Positions 36,523 to 44,775 of a DNA stretch of 64,000 nucleotides are shown here, in pieces. Source of the DNA: Pedomonas sp051304405 (GTDB lineage Bacteria; Pseudomonadota; Alphaproteobacteria; Sphingomonadales; Sphingomonadaceae); contig NZ_JBPPGG010000005.1 of NCBI RefSeq assembly GCF_051304405.1, forward strand, positions 67,736-131,735, written 5' to 3'. The notes under the pieces are model-generated. The model ran no database searches, was not told the DNA's origin, and worked only from the letters and a program-made list of their open reading frames with translations. The position numbers were made by a program, and so were the translations under genes. How positions within the stretch are numbered: position 1 is the stretch's first letter; each line of letters opens with the position of its first letter.

Positions 36523-39500
36523 GTGTCCTCCCTCGGCCAAGAGCTGCTGCCGCCTGTCATCGCCCGCTGGTTCGCCGCGCGGGGCTGGACGCCGCGCCGC
36601 CACCAGCTGGACATGCTGGCCGCCGCCCGGGATGGCACTCACGCCCTGCTCGTTGCTCCCACCGGCGCGGGCAAGACGCTGGCCGGGTTCCTGCCCACGC
36701 TCGCCGCGCTGGCGCGGGGAGAGCGGCGGGGGCTGAGCGCGGTATACGTATCCCCCCTGAAGGCGCTTTCGGTCGATGTCTCCCGCAACCTTGCGCAGCC
36801 CATTGCGGAGATGGGCCTCGACATTCGCGTTGAGACCCGCACCGGGGACACCGGCGCGCACCGCAAGGCCCGCCAGCGCATCGCCCCGCCCGATGTGCTG
36901 CTCACCACCCCGGAGTCCCTGTCGCTGCTGCTCACCTACCCGGAAGCGGAGGCGATGTTTGCCGATCTGCGTACCGTCATCATCGACGAGATCCACGCCT
37001 TCGCCCCCACCAAGCGCGGCGATCTGCTGGCGCTCGCCCTCGCCCGCCTGCAACGGCTGGCACCCGGCCTGCGCCGCGTCGGCCTTTCGGCGACGGTGGC
37101 GGACGAGGCGGCCCATGCCCGCTGGCTCGCGCCGCAGGCGGATGAGGCGGCCGTTCGCCTCGTGCGCGGGGAGGCGGGCGCTGTGCCGCACATCGACATT
37201 CTGGTGCCCGAAAACCGCATTCCGTGGGCCGGTCACACCGCCCGCCATGCGGTGCCCGCGCTCTACGATCTCATCCAGCGCCACCGCGTCAGCCTCGTGT
37301 TCACCAACACGCGGGCCAATGCGGAGCGGCTGTTTCAGGAGCTGTGGTCCATCAACACGGCGAACCTGCCCATCGCCCTGCACCACGGCAGTCTTGCGGT
37401 CGAGCAGCGGCGGCGGGTGGAGGCGGCCATGGCGGCGGGGGCCTTGCGTGCCGTGGTTGCCACCGCGTCGCTCGACCTCGGCATCGACTGGGGCGACATC
37501 GACCTCGTGGTCCAGGTGGGTGCGCCCAAGGGCGCGTCGCGCCTGCTCCAGCGGATCGGCCGCGCCAACCATCGCCTCGACGAGCCCAGCCGCGCCGTGC
37601 TCATCCCCGGCAACCGGTTCGAGTATCTGGAGAGCATGGCCGCCCGCGACGCGGCCCTTGCGGGTGATCTGGACGGCGAGCCCTTCCGCCCCGGCGGGCT
37701 CGACGTGCTGGTCCAGCACATCATGGGGCTGGCCTGCGCCGCGCCGTTCGAGCCCGACGCGCTTTTTGCCGAGGTCCGCTCGGCCGCACCTTACCGCGAC
37801 CTGCCCCGCGCCGACTTCGACGACACCCTCGCCTTCATCGAAAGCGGCGGTTACGCGCTCAGGGCCTACGACCGCTTCCGGCGGCTGGTGCGGATGCCGG
37901 ACGGGCGCTACCGCGTCTCCCACCCGCGCCTCATCCAGCAGCACCGGCTCAACGCCGGCGTGATTCTGGACGCCCCCATGCTGGAGGTGAAGATCGGCCG
38001 CCGCGCGCTCGGCCGGGTGGAGGAGAGCTTCGTGCAGCAGCTGGAGCCGGGCGACACCTTCCTGTTCGCCGGGCGTGTGCTGGTGTTCGAGCGGCTGGAG
38101 AAAACCACCGTTCACGTGCGCCCCGGCCCCGGGCGGGAGCCCAAGGTGCCCGCCTATCTGGGCGGCCGGTTGCCGCTGTCCGCCAACCTGGCGGACCGGG
38201 TGCGCGCGTTTCTGTCCGATCCCGGAGCCTGGGGCCGCTTCCCCGGGGAGGTGCGGACGTGGCTTGAACTTCAGGCCCGCGTCTCGGTGCTGCCCGCCGC
38301 CGATGGTCTGCTCGTTGAAACCTTTCCCCGCCGCCGCAAGCACTACACGGTGGCCTACTGTTTCGAGGGGCGGGCGGCCCACCAGTCCCTGGGGCTTCTG
38401 CTCACCCGGCGGATGGAACGGCTGGGTCTCGGCCCGCTCGGTTTTGTCGCCAACGACTATGCGCTCGCCGTCTGGTCGCTGCGGGCGCCCGATGATCCCG
38501 CCGCCCTGTTCACGCCCGAGATCCTGCGGGACGAATTGGCCGAGTGGCTGGCCAACTCCGCCCTGCTCAAGCGCTCGTTCCGGGACGTGGCGGTCATCGC
38601 CGGGCTCATCGAACGCCAGCACCCCGGCCTGCGGAAAACCGGGCGTCAGCTCACCATTTCCTCGGACCTCATCTACGACGTGCTGCGCCAGTACGAGCCC
38701 GGCCACCTGCTGCTGCGCGCCACCTGGGCCGATGCGCGCGGGCGGCTGACGGATGTGGACCGGCTCGCGGCTTTCCTTGCCCGGATGCAGGGCCATATCC
38801 ATCATCAGCCCTTGCGCTGCGTCTCGCCGCTGGCCGTGCCGGTGCTGCTGGAGATCGGCCGCGAGGCGATTGCGGGCAGCGCGGAGGAAACCCTGCTCCC
38901 TGATGCGGGAGGCGACGCGATGACCGATCCAAACGCCTTCACGTTCCACGGTGACACCTTCGTGGCGCTTCCCGACCATGCCCTGTGGTGGCCGCGCCGC
39001 CGCGCGCTGCTGGTGGCCGACCTGCATCTGGAAAAGGCGAGCAGCTACGCCCAGCACGGCCAGTTCCTTCCGCCCTACGACAGTCTGCAGGCGCTCGCGG
39101 CGCTGGAGGCGCTGGTGGACCGGCTGGAGGTGCAGGAGTTCTGGTGCCTGGGCGACAGCTTTCACGACCTCCGTGCCGCCACGCGTCTGCTGCCGGAGGT
39201 GCGGGGCCGCCTGCAAGCGCTGACCGCCCGCCTGTTCTGGGTGTGGATCACCGGCAACCACGACCCGGCGGTCGATGCCCTGCTGGGCGGCGTCACCATG
39301 TCCGAGATGCGGATCGACCAGTTCGTGCTCCGCCACGAGGCGGACCCCACCGAGCGGCGGCCCGAGCTTTCCGGCCACTTTCACCCGAAGCTGCGCCTTG
39401 TCGTGCGCGGACAGGCCATCAGCCGCCGCTGCTTCGCCCTGGGGGAGGGCAGGCTGATTCTGCCCGCGTTCGGGCCGCTCACCGGCGGGCTGGACGTGAC

Positions 39501-39600
39501 CGACCCCGCGATCGCCCGGCTGATCGGCCCTCGCGGCGAGGCGCTGGTGGCGACCGGCGCGGGGCTGCGGCGCTATCCGATCGGAGCCTTGTCGTCCTGA
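36523..39600 (+). CDS. Fused Lhr-Core-type DEXH helicase and PdeM/MPE endonuclease
   Basis: A single uninterrupted 1025-codon frame. Residues 1 to about 795 are a superfamily 2 helicase of the ligase-associated DEXH type (TIGR04121, Lhr-Core): Walker A APTGAGKT near 45-52, DEIH near 155, GLSAT, VFTNTRANAERLF and QRIGRANHR near 343, then the winged-helix and Lhr-specific domains. Residues about 800-1025 are a complete metallophosphoesterase, the PdeM/MPE nuclease (TIGR04123): ADLHLEK, GDSFHDL, TGNHDP and GHFHPK. In most genomes these are two genes. Here no stop separates them, though an internal ATG with a good ribosome site lies at 38920. The GTG start follows GGAG. Its 3' end overlaps the glycosylase gene by 28 bases. 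Confidence 0.9.
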   Translation: MSSLGQELLPPVIARWFAARGWTPRRHQLDMLAAARDGTHALLVAPTGAGKTLAGFLPTLAALARGERRGLSAVYVSPLKALSVDVSRNLAQPIAEMGLDIRVETRTGDTGAHRKARQRIAPPDVLLTTPESLSLLLTYPEAEAMFADLRTVIIDEIHAFAPTKRGDLLALALARLQRLAPGLRRVGLSATVADEAAHARWLAPQADEAAVRLVRGEAGAVPHIDILVPENRIPWAGHTARHAVPALYDLIQRHRVSLVFTNTRANAERLFQELWSINTANLPIALHHGSLAVEQRRRVEAAMAAGALRAVVATASLDLGIDWGDIDLVVQVGAPKGASRLLQRIGRANHRLDEPSRAVLIPGNRFEYLESMAARDAALAGDLDGEPFRPGGLDVLVQHIMGLACAAPFEPDALFAEVRSAAPYRDLPRADFDDTLAFIESGGYALRAYDRFRRLVRMPDGRYRVSHPRLIQQHRLNAGVILDAPMLEVKIGRRALGRVEESFVQQLEPGDTFLFAGRVLVFERLEKTTVHVRPGPGREPKVPAYLGGRLPLSANLADRVRAFLSDPGAWGRFPGEVRTWLELQARVSVLPAADGLLVETFPRRRKHYTVAYCFEGRAAHQSLGLLLTRRMERLGLGPLGFVANDYALAVWSLRAPDDPAALFTPEILRDELAEWLANSALLKRSFRDVAVIAGLIERQHPGLRKTGRQLTISSDLIYDVLRQYEPGHLLLRATWADARGRLTDVDRLAAFLARMQGHIHHQPLRCVSPLAVPVLLEIGREAIAGSAEETLLPDAGGDAMTDPNAFTFHGDTFVALPDHALWWPRRRALLVADLHLEKASSYAQHGQFLPPYDSLQALAALEALVDRLEVQEFWCLGDSFHDLRAATRLLPEVRGRLQALTARLFWVWITGNHDPAVDALLGGVTMSEMRIDQFVLRHEADPTERRPELSGHFHPKLRLVVRGQAISRRCFALGEGRLILPAFGPLTGGLDVTDPAIARLIGPRGEALVATGAGLRRYPIGALSS
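38920..39600 (+). CDS. pdeM: Possible separate PdeM from an internal start within the fusion
   Basis: In-frame ATG 38920 (MTDPNAFTFHGDTF) begins exactly where free-standing PdeM proteins begin. GGGAGG sits about seven bases before it, which is a strong Shine-Dalgarno. A 226-residue endonuclease could thus be made in addition to the full fusion. Known relatives are Mn-dependent single-strand DNA endonucleases. Whether the internal start is used cannot be decided from sequence alone; it may be the relic of an ancestral separate gene. Confidence 0.5.
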   Translation: MTDPNAFTFHGDTFVALPDHALWWPRRRALLVADLHLEKASSYAQHGQFLPPYDSLQALAALEALVDRLEVQEFWCLGDSFHDLRAATRLLPEVRGRLQALTARLFWVWITGNHDPAVDALLGGVTMSEMRIDQFVLRHEADPTERRPELSGHFHPKLRLVVRGQAISRRCFALGEGRLILPAFGPLTGGLDVTDPAIARLIGPRGEALVATGAGLRRYPIGALSS

Positions 39601-40220
39601 GGGCCGTTGGTGGCGGCATAGTAATGCCAGCCGAAGATCGCCATGGCACCGCGGTGGGGCCGCCAGCCCTCCGCCAGCAGGCGCGTTGCCTTCGCCTTGG
39701 GGCGTTCCTCCAGCGCCAGCAGCCGCCGCATGGCCTCCTGCAACGCCAGATCGTCGGCGGGCCAGATATCGGCGCGCCCCTCGGCGAACAGCAGGTAGAT
39801 CTCGGCGCTCCACCGCCCGAATCCCCTCACGGCGGACAGGGCGGCGATCGCCGCCTCGTCGTCCATCGTTCGCAGCGCCTCGAAATCCAGCCGTCCGCTC
39901 GCCACCGCCTCGGCCAGCGAGCGGGCGTAGGAAATCTTCTGGCGGGAGAGCCCGCAGCCCCTGAGCGTTTCCTCATCCGCTTCCAGAACCGCCTCCGGGG
40001 AGTCGAGGGAACCCAGCCGCGCTTCGAGCTTCGCATAGATGGCGCGGGCGGCATGTACCGAGATTTGCTGGGCAATCAAGGTTCGCAGCAAGGCGTTGTA
40101 ACCACGCGGGCGATGGCGTGCCTCCGGCAGGCCCACACGCGCCAGCGCCTGCGCCACGCGCGGGTCCTGCGCCGCGACCGCCTCAAGCCCGGCTGCAAGC
40201 TGTTCCGTGGTCAAACCCAT
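39573..40220 (-). CDS. DNA-3-methyladenine glycosylase (AlkA-type, HhH-GPD)
   Basis: A 215-residue base-excision glycosylase. The helix-hairpin-helix GPD core shows ALLRTLIAQQISVHAARAIYAKL, the hairpin LRGCGLSRQKISYARSLAEAV, then AIAALSAVRGFGRWSAEIYLLF and the catalytic Asp region IWPADDLALQEAM. The length is that of the compact AlkA2/Mag1 type. It removes alkylated bases such as 3-methyladenine. The start at 40220 (MGLTTEQL) was preferred; a longer frame to 40283 adds a basic non-conserved head. It converges on the helicase/PdeM fusion and overlaps its last 28 bases, so it is physically part of the repair island. Confidence 0.9.
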   Translation of the reverse strand: MGLTTEQLAAGLEAVAAQDPRVAQALARVGLPEARHRPRGYNALLRTLIAQQISVHAARAIYAKLEARLGSLDSPEAVLEADEETLRGCGLSRQKISYARSLAEAVASGRLDFEALRTMDDEAAIAALSAVRGFGRWSAEIYLLFAEGRADIWPADDLALQEAMRRLLALEERPKAKATRLLAEGWRPHRGAMAIFGWHYYAATNGPQDDKAPIG

Positions 40221-40321
40221 CAACAGTTCCAGCTTGATTTGTCTCCTTGGCCGCTTAAACAGCCTTGGACGGAAGGTAAGCACAAACAGGCCACAGCGGC
40301 AAAAGGGGAAAGAGCAAGCTC

Positions 40322-40639
40322 ATGGTGAAGTTGATTGTCGTGAACCGGGATGGTGAGGAGACCGTTTGCGAGGCCGAGGTCGGCCTGTCCGTCATGGAGA
40401 ACATCCGTGACAACGGTTTCGACGAGTTGCTTGCTCTGTGCGGCGGTTCCTGCTCCTGCGCCACGTGCCACGTGTATGTGGACGATGCCTTTCTGAGCAA
40501 GCTCGATCCCATCAGCCCGGACGAGAACGAGCTGCTGGACACCTCCGACAACCGGGAGAGCAACTCGCGCCTGTCCTGCCAGATCGAGATGACCGAGGAG
40601 CTGGACGGCCTGCGCGTGACCATTGCGCCGGAAGACTGA
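40322..40639 (+). CDS. 2Fe-2S ferredoxin, adrenodoxin type
   Basis: A 105-residue ferredoxin. The cluster ligands fit the vertebrate/bacterial adrenodoxin spacing: Cys40-x5-Cys46-x2-Cys49 and Cys86 (CGGSCSCATCHVYV ... LSCQI), with an extra Cys44. The acidic tail (ETVCEAEV, ENELLDTSDN) suits docking to a reductase. Likely partners are a ferredoxin reductase and a cytochrome P450 or an iron-sulphur assembly enzyme; none is adjacent. It is divergent from the glycosylase gene. Confidence 0.93.
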   Translation: MVKLIVVNRDGEETVCEAEVGLSVMENIRDNGFDELLALCGGSCSCATCHVYVDDAFLSKLDPISPDENELLDTSDNRESNSRLSCQIEMTEELDGLRVTIAPED

Positions 40640-40696
40640 TCCGGCTCAAAGGCTTGGGCCCGGGGGCCTGCCCTCCGGGTCCGGCGTCCGGGGCTT

Positions 40697-40729
40697 GGAC
40701 GTGCGGTGCCAACGGTTCGTCGCACGTCC
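40697..40729. other. Hairpin between ferredoxin and kinase genes
   Basis: GGACGTGCG and CGCACGTCC form a nine-bp stem over a 15-base loop. There is no T-run. It may terminate weakly or stabilise the ferredoxin mRNA. Confidence 0.4.
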
Positions 40730-40766
40730 GCTGACGCCCAAACCCGGGCTGTGGTGTTAAACCCTT

Positions 40767-41879
40767 ATGATGGGTGATCGCGGCGAGCCTTGGATCGAGC
40801 AGTTCTTCATGCGCAAGGACCGCGCGTTCTGGATTCTCCAGACCTGCGGCTGGCTTGGATACGGACTGCTGCGCTTCCTCAATGGCCTCGTCAACAAGAT
40901 GGGGCTGGAGTATCTGGCGCCCACGCTCATCAGCACCGCGACCGGTTTTTCCCTCTCGCTCATCATGGCGGCGGTGTTCCGCCACATCGTGCGGTATCGC
41001 GCCCCCGTCGTCTGGAGCGTCAGCGCGCTCGTCGTCTTTCTCTGCGCCGCGCCGTTCTCCATCATCGAGGTGTGGGGCTTCTCCATCTTCTTCGCTCCCA
41101 CCTGGGAGCCGCACGGCCTTCAGTTCCTCGGCACCATCCTCATTGACGTGACGGTGCTCACCGCCTGGACGGCGCTCTATTACAGCATCAACTACTACCT
41201 CATGCTGCGCCATCAGATGGAGAGCATGCTGGCCCTCTCGGCCCAGGCCCACGCCGCGCAGCTGAAGATGCTGCGGTACCAGCTCAACCCCCACTTCCTG
41301 TTCAACACGCTCAACTCCATCTCCACCCTCGTGATGCTGAAGGAGACCGAGCGCGCCACCGCCATGCTGAGCCGGCTGTCGTCCTTCCTGCGCTATTCGC
41401 TGGTGGGCGAGCCCAGCCACATGGTGACGCTGGAGCAGGAAGCGCGGGCGCTTGAGCTGTACCTCGATATCGAGCGGATGCGCTTCGAGGAGCGGTTGCG
41501 GGTCTCATTCGAGATCTCCCCCGCGGCACAGGAGGCGCTGCTGCCGTCCCTCCTGCTCCAGCCGCTGGTCGAGAACGCCATCAAGTATGCCGTTGCCCCC
41601 TCGGAAGACGGCGCGGACATCTGCCTGAAGGCGGAAGTTCTGGCGAACCGTCTGTGCATTACCATCTCGGATACCGGGCCCGGCTTTAGTGTCGGCGCGA
41701 AACACTCGGACAGCAGCGGCGTTGGTCTGGCGAACATCCGCGATCGCCTGAGCCAGGCCTATGGCGATGATCATCGCTTCGAACTTGGTGCGAACGAACC
41801 GCACGGAGTTGTGGTAAGAATAGAGATACCGTTCCAGCGGACAGCCCGCGCAACCGTCGATATGGAGGCTGCAGAATGA
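40767..41879 (+). CDS. LytS/YehU-type sensor histidine kinase
   Basis: A 370-residue membrane kinase. Three or four hydrophobic segments occupy residues about 25-150, without a recognisable periplasmic sensor. A short cytoplasmic helix leads to the His_kinase domain with RYQLNPHFLFNTLNSISTLV (phospho-acceptor His in NPHFLFNT) and the ATPase domain with PLLLQPLVENAIKYAV and DTGPGFS...SGVGLANIRDRL. Tandem ATGs mark the start; MRKDRAFWILQ (40809) is an alternative. The stop overlaps the response regulator start (ATGA, 41876-41879), so the two form one system. The stimulus is unknown. Confidence 0.93.
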   Translation: MMGDRGEPWIEQFFMRKDRAFWILQTCGWLGYGLLRFLNGLVNKMGLEYLAPTLISTATGFSLSLIMAAVFRHIVRYRAPVVWSVSALVVFLCAAPFSIIEVWGFSIFFAPTWEPHGLQFLGTILIDVTVLTAWTALYYSINYYLMLRHQMESMLALSAQAHAAQLKMLRYQLNPHFLFNTLNSISTLVMLKETERATAMLSRLSSFLRYSLVGEPSHMVTLEQEARALELYLDIERMRFEERLRVSFEISPAAQEALLPSLLLQPLVENAIKYAVAPSEDGADICLKAEVLANRLCITISDTGPGFSVGAKHSDSSGVGLANIRDRLSQAYGDDHRFELGANEPHGVVVRIEIPFQRTARATVDMEAAE

Positions 41880-42664
41880 CCATTCGCACGATCTTGGTGG
41901 ACGACGAGGCGCTCGCCATTCAGGGGCTGGAACTACGCCTTGCCAGCCACCCGGACGTGGAGATCGTTGATCGCTGCCGCAACGGCCGGGAGGCCATCCG
42001 ATCGATCAAGACCCATAAGCCGGATCTCGTGTTCCTCGACGTGCAGATGCCGGGGTTCGACGGCTTCGGCGTGATCGAGGGGCTGATGGACATCGAGCCG
42101 CCGCTCATCGTGTTCGTGACGGCGTTTGACGAGTTTGCCCTCAAGGCATTCGAGGCGCAGGCACTGGACTACCTGCTGAAGCCCGTGGACGAGGCCCGTC
42201 TGGCGGCCACCCTGCAGCGGGTGCGCGACCGGCTGGCCGAGCGCCGCGCGTCCGACGAGTCGGGCCGCCTGCGCAACCTGCTCAAGACCGTGGCGCCCCA
42301 GGCTGTCACCAACGCGCAGGAGGAAGTGGGGCCGGGACGCTACGAGAAGCTGCTCAACGTCAAGGACCGGGGGCAGATCTTCCGGGTGGACGTGGAGAGC
42401 ATCGAGCGCATCGACGCGGCCGGCGACTACATGTGCATCCACACCGGCGGCCAGACCCTCATCCTGCGCGAGACCATGAAGGATCTGGAGCGCAGGCTCG
42501 ACCCGCGCAAGTTCCGCCGCATCCACCGCTCCACCATCGTCAACCTGGATCAGGTGCGGCAGGTGAAGCCCCACACCAATGGGGAGTGCTACCTCATCCT
42601 GTCCTCCGGTGCACAGGTGAAGGTCTCCCGCAGCTACCGCGACGTGGTGGCGCGGTTTCTTTGA
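41876..42664 (+). CDS. LytTR-family response regulator
   Basis: A 262-residue regulator. The receiver domain (about 1-120) has acidic residues DDEA near 9-12, phosphorylation Asp55 in LVFLDVQMPG and Lys in LLKPVD. The C-terminal LytTR DNA-binding domain (about 155-262) shows GQIFRVDVESIERIDAAGDYMCIHTGG, RETMKDLERRL, FRRIHRSTIVNLDQV and KVSRSYRDVVARF. It is the cognate partner of the overlapping LytS-type kinase. LytTR proteins bind imperfect direct repeats; the target is not evident here. A palindrome follows 15 bases after the stop. Confidence 0.95.
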   Translation: MTIRTILVDDEALAIQGLELRLASHPDVEIVDRCRNGREAIRSIKTHKPDLVFLDVQMPGFDGFGVIEGLMDIEPPLIVFVTAFDEFALKAFEAQALDYLLKPVDEARLAATLQRVRDRLAERRASDESGRLRNLLKTVAPQAVTNAQEEVGPGRYEKLLNVKDRGQIFRVDVESIERIDAAGDYMCIHTGGQTLILRETMKDLERRLDPRKFRRIHRSTIVNLDQVRQVKPHTNGECYLILSSGAQVKVSRSYRDVVARFL

Positions 42665-42679
42665 CGGAATGACTCTCTG

Positions 42680-42704
42680 GCAGGAGGGACGCGGTCCCTC
42701 CTGC
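42680..42704. repeat. Intergenic palindrome, 11-bp arms (GCAGG...CCTGC family)
   Basis: GCAGGAGGGAC and GTCCCTCCTGC are perfect inverted copies around GCG. It is located between the convergent LytTR regulator and ubiG genes, and no T-run follows directly. It shares its core with the palindromes at 1775, 50799 and 51001. Confidence 0.75.
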
Positions 42705-42740
42705 TCCTCCCTTCAGACTATCCTTCCGGCCCTTCCGTCC

Positions 42741-43499
42741 TCAATCCTTCCGCACGGCCGAGCCGATGTAGTTGATGCTGGTGTCGCGCGTGACCGAGAA
42801 GCTGCGGTTCACCACCGAGTAGCTGAGGCCCTTCACGTCCGTCACCGTCAGGCCCGCCCGGCTCAGCCGTTCGGTCAGCTCCTCGGGAGTCAGGAAGGCG
42901 TTCCAGTCGTGCGTGCCCTTCGGCACCCAGTGCAGAATCCGCTCCGCCGCCACGATGACGGCGAGGTAGGACTGGGGTGTGCGGTTGGGGGCGGAGAAGA
43001 CCAGCAGGCCGCCGGGCTTCAGCAGCCGGGCGAGCGCGCCGAGGAACAGGTCCACGTCCGCCACGTGCTCCACCACTTCGAGCGCGGTGATGAGGTCGAA
43101 GGTGCGGCCCTCCTCCGTCAGCGCTTCCGCCGAGCCGGCGCGGTAGTCGATGTCAAGGCCGCTTTCCCCGGCGTGGAGTCGGGCGGCGGCAATGGCGTCG
43201 TCGCTGGCGTCCAGCCCGGTCGCCGCGGCGCCCATGCGGGCCAGCGACTCCGTCACGATGCCGGCGCCGCAGCCCACATCCAGCGCCGTCAGCCCCTTGA
43301 GCGGGCGGAGCTGGTCGGTATCGCGGCCAAAATGGCGGCAGGCCGCGTCCCGGATGTAGCCCATGCGCGCCGGACCCAGCCGGTGCAACGGGGCCATCGG
43401 GCCGTCCGGCTCCCACCACCGGGCGGCCAGGGTGGAGAATTTGTCGATTTCACCCTCGCTGATCGTCGAGGGTCTTGGAGCTTTGCTTGCGTTCATCAT
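42741..43499 (-). CDS. ubiG: Ubiquinone biosynthesis O-methyltransferase
   Basis: A 252-residue SAM-dependent methyltransferase. The N-terminus EIDKFSTLAARWWEPDGPMAPLHRLGPARMGYI is the UbiG signature, followed by motif I ALDVGCGAGIVTESLARMG, the acidic TGLDAS, and FDLITALEVVEHV. It performs both O-methylations of the quinone ring in ubiquinone synthesis. The first ATG (43499) was used; GTG 43505 and ATG 43496 are equivalent options. It is divergent from the aspartate kinase gene across about 50 bp, a pairing conserved in many alphaproteobacteria. Confidence 0.96.
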   Translation of the reverse strand: MMNASKAPRPSTISEGEIDKFSTLAARWWEPDGPMAPLHRLGPARMGYIRDAACRHFGRDTDQLRPLKGLTALDVGCGAGIVTESLARMGAAATGLDASDDAIAAARLHAGESGLDIDYRAGSAEALTEEGRTFDLITALEVVEHVADVDLFLGALARLLKPGGLLVFSAPNRTPQSYLAVIVAAERILHWVPKGTHDWNAFLTPEELTERLSRAGLTVTDVKGLSYSVVNRSFSVTRDTSINYIGSAVRKD

Positions 43500-43551
43500 C
43501 CGCACTTTCTATCAAGAGCGCGCACTTTCAACTAGGGATCCTCGCGACGAC

Positions 43552-44775
43552 ATGGCGCGCATTGTAATGAAATTCGGCGGCACCTCTGTCGCCAATCTGG
43601 ATCGGATCCGCAACGTGGCCCGGCGTGTGAAGGCCGAGGTCGATCGCGGAAACGAAGTGGCTGTGGTTGTTTCGGCTATGGCCGGCGAGACGGACCGTCT
43701 CGTCGGGTTTTGTCGCGAGGCTGCGACCCTCTACGATGCCCGCGAATATGATACGGTTGTGGCCACCGGCGAACAGGTGACGACCGGCCTGCTGTCGATC
43801 GTCCTCCAGTCGATGGGCGTTCCGGCCCGGTCCTGGCTGGGCTGGCAGCTGCCCGTCCACACCGACGGGGCCCACGGCGCGGCGCGCATCCAGTCGATCG
43901 ACACCGAGGAGATCATCAGCCGCATGGCGACCGGGCAGGTTGCGGTGGTCGCCGGCTTCCAGGGGCTTGGCCCGGACAATCGCATCACCACATTGGGGCG
44001 CGGCGGGTCCGACACCAGCGCCGTGGCGCTTGCCGCCGCGCTGAAGGCGGACCGCTGCGACATCTACACCGATGTGGACGGTGTTTACACCACCGACCCC
44101 CGCATCGTGCCGAAGGCGCGCAAGCTTGATAAGATCACCTACGAGGAAATGCTCGAGCTGGCCAGCGTGGGCGCCAAGGTGTTGCAGACCCGCTCGGTCG
44201 AGCTGGCGATGAAGGAAAAGGTACGGGTGCAGGTGCTCTCCTCCTTTGAGGACTTGCCCGGCACGATGGTCGTGGATGAGGATGAGATCGTGGAACAGGA
44301 ACTGATTGCAGGTGTTGCCTACAGCCGGAACGAGGCGAAGATCACGCTCGTGGGCGTGCCCGACCGGCCGGGCGTTGTCGCGGCCATCTTCTCCCCGCTG
44401 GCGGATGCCAATGTGAACGTGGACATGATCGTCCAGAACGTGGCGCAGGACAGCGCGACCACCGACGTCACCTTCACCGTGCCGCGCACCGACCTGCCGC
44501 GCGTCATCGACGTGCTGGAGAAGCACCGGCCCGACCTGGGCTATGCGGACTTGCGTTCTGACGATGCGGTCTCCAAGGTGTCGGTGGTTGGCGTTGGCAT
44601 GAAGAGCCATGCAGGTGTGGCCCAGACCATGTTCAAGGCATTGGCGGATCGCGGCATCAACATTCAGGTGATCTCGACCTCCGAGATCAAGATCAGCATC
44701 CTCATCGCCGAGGAATACACCGAGCTTGCCGTCCGTGCCCTGCACACGGCCTACGGCCTGGATGCGGCCGCATGA
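43552..44775 (+). CDS. lysC: Aspartate kinase
   Basis: A 407-residue monofunctional aspartokinase. The kinase domain begins MARIVMKFGGTSVANLDRI and contains VVVSAMAGETDRL, GGSDTSAVALAAAL and DVDGVYTTDPR. Two ACT regulatory domains follow from about residue 270 (ITLVGVPDRPGVVAAIF, VSVVGVGMKSHAGVAQTMFKAL), as in lysine/threonine feedback-controlled enzymes. It commits aspartate to lysine, methionine and threonine. The ATG at 43552 is supported by the conserved MARIVxKFGGTS start. Its stop overlaps the next start by ATGA, beginning a three-gene operon. Confidence 0.96.
   Translation: MARIVMKFGGTSVANLDRIRNVARRVKAEVDRGNEVAVVVSAMAGETDRLVGFCREAATLYDAREYDTVVATGEQVTTGLLSIVLQSMGVPARSWLGWQLPVHTDGAHGAARIQSIDTEEIISRMATGQVAVVAGFQGLGPDNRITTLGRGGSDTSAVALAAALKADRCDIYTDVDGVYTTDPRIVPKARKLDKITYEEMLELASVGAKVLQTRSVELAMKEKVRVQVLSSFEDLPGTMVVDEDEIVEQELIAGVAYSRNEAKITLVGVPDRPGVVAAIFSPLADANVNVDMIVQNVAQDSATTDVTFTVPRTDLPRVIDVLEKHRPDLGYADLRSDDAVSKVSVVGVGMKSHAGVAQTMFKALADRGINIQVISTSEIKISILIAEEYTELAVRALHTAYGLDAAA

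Noticed and set aside
36502..39813. A minus-strand frame of about 1100 codons opposite the helicase/PdeM fusion
   Set aside because: Composition is that of antisense translation and no motif is recognised; the plus strand has all helicase and phosphoesterase motifs.
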